The translations under genes and the position numbers were made by a program. A DNA stretch of 37,622 nucleotides, from positions 1 to 37,622 of IMG/VR virus record IMGVR_UViG_3300036846_000276; one strand, 5' to 3'. The stretch comes from a virus. Below the pieces are notes generated by a model. It was given only the letters and a program-made list of their open reading frames with translations, ran no database searches and was not told the DNA's origin. Positions 36,337-37,622 of the stretch are shown here, one piece after another. Each line of letters starts with the position of its first letter. The stretch's first letter is position 1.

Positions 36337-37055
36337 GCTGCAATCTCCTCTCGTAAATAGGCGAGAAGCTGCCTGCCAACGTGCTCTGTGTACGCCGGCG
36401 GGATCGCTTCGTTCAACTCAGCCTTTGTCATCCAGTCGATTCCCATAGCGGCACGGGCTTCATCGGCAGTGCCCTTGTAGGTACGACCTCCCTTGCCGTC
36501 CAGGCGCGGCGCTCGTGTAGGTCCTCCGCCGGATACGTCGATTACCGGGCGCTTGTCGAGGTGGCAACCGCAGCCAGCAGACACAAGCGGCCAGCGCCAG
36601 TTAGTCTCGAACAGGCGGTGTCGGCGTAGCCTGTAGCCGTCTACCCCGAGCCTAAATCTGGCGCCGCAGAACGTCACTGGATCAAGCAGCGGTGCTCCCT
36701 CCACGTTCTCGATGACGTACGGCAGCCCTGTCTCTTCGAGTAGCTCGCGTATCGGCTCGATCAGATCAGGATGCGTGTGGCCGTTCCCGTTACGCTTTGC
36801 CAGATCGCTGTAGCGCTGACAGGGTGGCGAGGCATGGATCGCATCCCAATCCTCGAGTCCGTAGAAGGTCCCATTAGGCCAGCATGCACCTTCTCGAAGC
36901 ACGTCCAGAGCGTCCGCGTGAGCAAACGCAAACGGATACCTGTGCTGCGGCGTAATATCCACGCCGACGACCTCGAACCCTGCGCGGTGATAGCCCATCG
37001 CGGCGCCGCCGGCGCCGCAGAACAGGTCCAGCAAACGTGGCCGGTCAGGCTGCAT
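36333..37055 (-). CDS. dcm: C5-cytosine DNA methyltransferase (Dcm-type)
   Basis: A 240-residue protein. LLDLFCGAGGAAMGYHRAGF is motif I, ASPPCQRYSD holds the catalytic Cys (about 79), PYVIENVEGAP is the ENV motif and YRLRRHRLFE the RxR motif. These are in the correct order for m5C methyltransferases. It is at the small end of the family, with a short target-recognition region before PPAYTEHVGRQLLAYL. It sits beside the N4/N6 methyltransferase. ATG at 37055 falls inside the end of the next upstream gene. Confidence 0.88.
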   Translation of the reverse strand: MQPDRPRLLDLFCGAGGAAMGYHRAGFEVVGVDITPQHRYPFAFAHADALDVLREGACWPNGTFYGLEDWDAIHASPPCQRYSDLAKRNGNGHTHPDLIEPIRELLEETGLPYVIENVEGAPLLDPVTFCGARFRLGVDGYRLRRHRLFETNWRWPLVSAGCGCHLDKRPVIDVSGGGPTRAPRLDGKGGRTYKGTADEARAAMGIDWMTKAELNEAIPPAYTEHVGRQLLAYLREEIAA

Positions 37056-37227
37056 CCGAGCCTCCGTCAAACCGAGCAAGCGCATCCATGAGACGCGAAT
37101 CAGGAAGCGAGCAGTCGGTCACTTCTCGCACCTGACAGAGCAGCGACTCCTGCAAACAGCAGCACGAGCAGCCGTTCTTGGCGCAGTCGTCCTGATGTGG
37201 ACAGCGCGAGCGCCAAGCGTCACTCAT
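37045..37227 (-). CDS. Cys-rich small protein, 60 aa
   Basis: ATG at 37227 starts MSDAWRSRCPHQDDCAKNGC, the start motif followed by seven cysteines in 32 residues (CPHQDDC, NGCSCCCLQ, SLLCQ). A zinc- or disulphide-rich knot is likely. It overlaps the upstream zinc-ribbon gene's stop by 4 bases. Function unknown. Confidence 0.55.
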   Translation of the reverse strand: MSDAWRSRCPHQDDCAKNGCSCCCLQESLLCQVREVTDCSLPDSRLMDALARFDGGSDAA

Positions 37228-37535
37228 GCCTCAACCCCACAGCGGTCGCAGAGCTGGACGGAGCGAATGTCCCGACCTCGGCGATCCCACCGACCGATCC
37301 AGCAATGGAGGCCGAGACGACAGAGCAGACCGGGGGTGTCGCTCCTAACGTTAGGAGCGTTAGGTTCTGCCGTCAGCCAAGCCCACGCTTCGCTGTCGAT
37401 GTCCTTCTCGGCGCGGAGACGACCGACTAGCTTCACAGCGTCCTCATGCGAGAGGCCGATAGCTTCGACCTTCTCCGGGCCGTCGTCCGTCTCGCGTGAG
37501 AGAACGCGGTAAGCGTCACCGTCTACTTGGCCCAC
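37224..37535 (-). CDS. Zinc-ribbon protein with hybrid N-terminus (junction copy)
   Basis: Same protein as 1-243, but the N-terminus here is MGQVDGDAYRVLSRETDDG instead of MNAPNSEKCERDDAYRVLSR. The first eight residues come from the gene at 32958-33164. The fusion is in frame and has a GTG start at 37535. It may be a genuine recombinant or an assembly artefact. The C-terminus, ending LCDRCGVEA, is the true one for the gene. Confidence 0.6.
   Translation of the reverse strand: MGQVDGDAYRVLSRETDDGPEKVEAIGLSHEDAVKLVGRLRAEKDIDSEAWAWLTAEPNAPNVRSDTPGLLCRLGLHCWIGRWDRRGRDIRSVQLCDRCGVEA
37311..37518. repeat. Terminal direct repeat, right copy
   Basis: Matches 1-208 with one mismatch at 37429 (A here, G at 119), which changes Leu to Pro in the encoded protein. 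Confidence 0.9.
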
Positions 37536-37622
37536 GATGAACCGTCCTCTCGCTTGAGCGTGTTCGGTCCCCAGCCATAGGGGCGGACGAGGACCGCTTT
37601 CGGATCGGGCTTGCGCCGACGC
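37513..37622. repeat. Duplicate of 33142-33251 at contig end
   Basis: Exact copy of 33142-33251. It shares only GCGTCA (37513-37518) with the terminal repeat that it follows, so the two sequences are joined at a 6-base microhomology that is the core of the start motif. Confidence 0.9.

Larger units (their letters stand above)
33142..37222. repeat. Start-proximal motif copies, right cluster
   Basis: Plus-strand GCGTCA cores at 33142-33147, 33372-33377, 34629-34634, 34933-34938, 34954-34959, 36175-36180 and 37217-37222, each at the 5' end of a different gene. Weaker variants start the genes at 34412, 35112 and 36336. Confidence 0.7.

Noticed and set aside
1-37622. Integrase, repressor, tRNA or DNA polymerase genes
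   Set aside because: Searched by reading for serine/tyrosine integrase catalytic motifs, HTH repressors, polymerase motifs and cloverleaf structures. None was supported, so no lysogeny module is claimed.
37515-37622. A separate new gene start at the right end
   Set aside because: This stretch is an exact duplicate of 33144-33251 and is best treated as a junction copy.

Overview
This window is an almost complete genome of a tailed phage (siphovirus, HK97-type head, long non-contractile tail) of a high-GC actinobacterial host. Evidence for the host: GC-rich third codon positions, frequent GTG/TTG starts, the arrangement of the head and tail genes, a phiC31 Gp3-like protein, and a lysozyme-like domain of an actinobacterial type. 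Positions 1-208 are repeated at 37311-37518 with one mismatch, so the molecule closes into a circle of about 37.3 kb. The last 104 bases are a second copy of sequence from about 33.2 kb. Almost every gene is on the minus strand and most overlap their neighbour by 4-8 bases (ATGA, GTGA, TGATG), so transcription runs right to left.

Layout in transcription order. 37.3-29.2 kb: accessory and DNA-metabolism genes. These are a C5-cytosine methyltransferase, an N4/N6 methyltransferase, many tiny genes, an alanine-rich tandem-repeat protein, zinc ribbons, a beta-helix-like protein, a minimal site-2 metalloprotease, a resolvase-like protein, a RecA-fold ATPase and a GIY-YIG remnant. 29.2-28.4 kb: a regulatory or origin-like region with three 26-bp direct repeats, AT-rich palindromes, a promoter and microgenes. 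28.4-20.7 kb: HNH nuclease, large terminase, portal, prohead protease, capsid and connector proteins. 20.7-16.8 kb: six sugar- or small-molecule-modifying genes (methyltransferase-like, GNAT-like, three glycosyltransferases, a NodB-type deacetylase) inside the structural operon. 16.8-8.2 kb: tail tube, tail chaperone with a probable -1 frameshift, tape measure, tail tip and fibres. 8.2-6.6 kb: NlpC/P60-like endolysin and small membrane proteins. 6.6-3.0 kb: a structured intergenic element and promoter, then a Cas4/RecB-like exonuclease, the Gp3-like protein and a second wall-lytic gene. 3.0-0 kb: small hypothetical genes and a Dam-type methyltransferase, wrapping round to 37.3 kb.

No integrase, repressor, DNA polymerase or tRNA gene was recognised, so replication probably relies on the host plus the phage ATPase. 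Three DNA methyltransferases suggest protection from restriction. The sugar-gene island suggests that a glycan is built on the virion. The most unusual feature is a short sequence (core TGACGC, usually in GATGACGCTTACG) just inside the 5' end of many accessory genes, which gives unrelated proteins a shared N-terminal (D/S)DA(Y/S/R) signature. The odd join at the right contig end falls exactly in this motif and makes an in-frame fusion.
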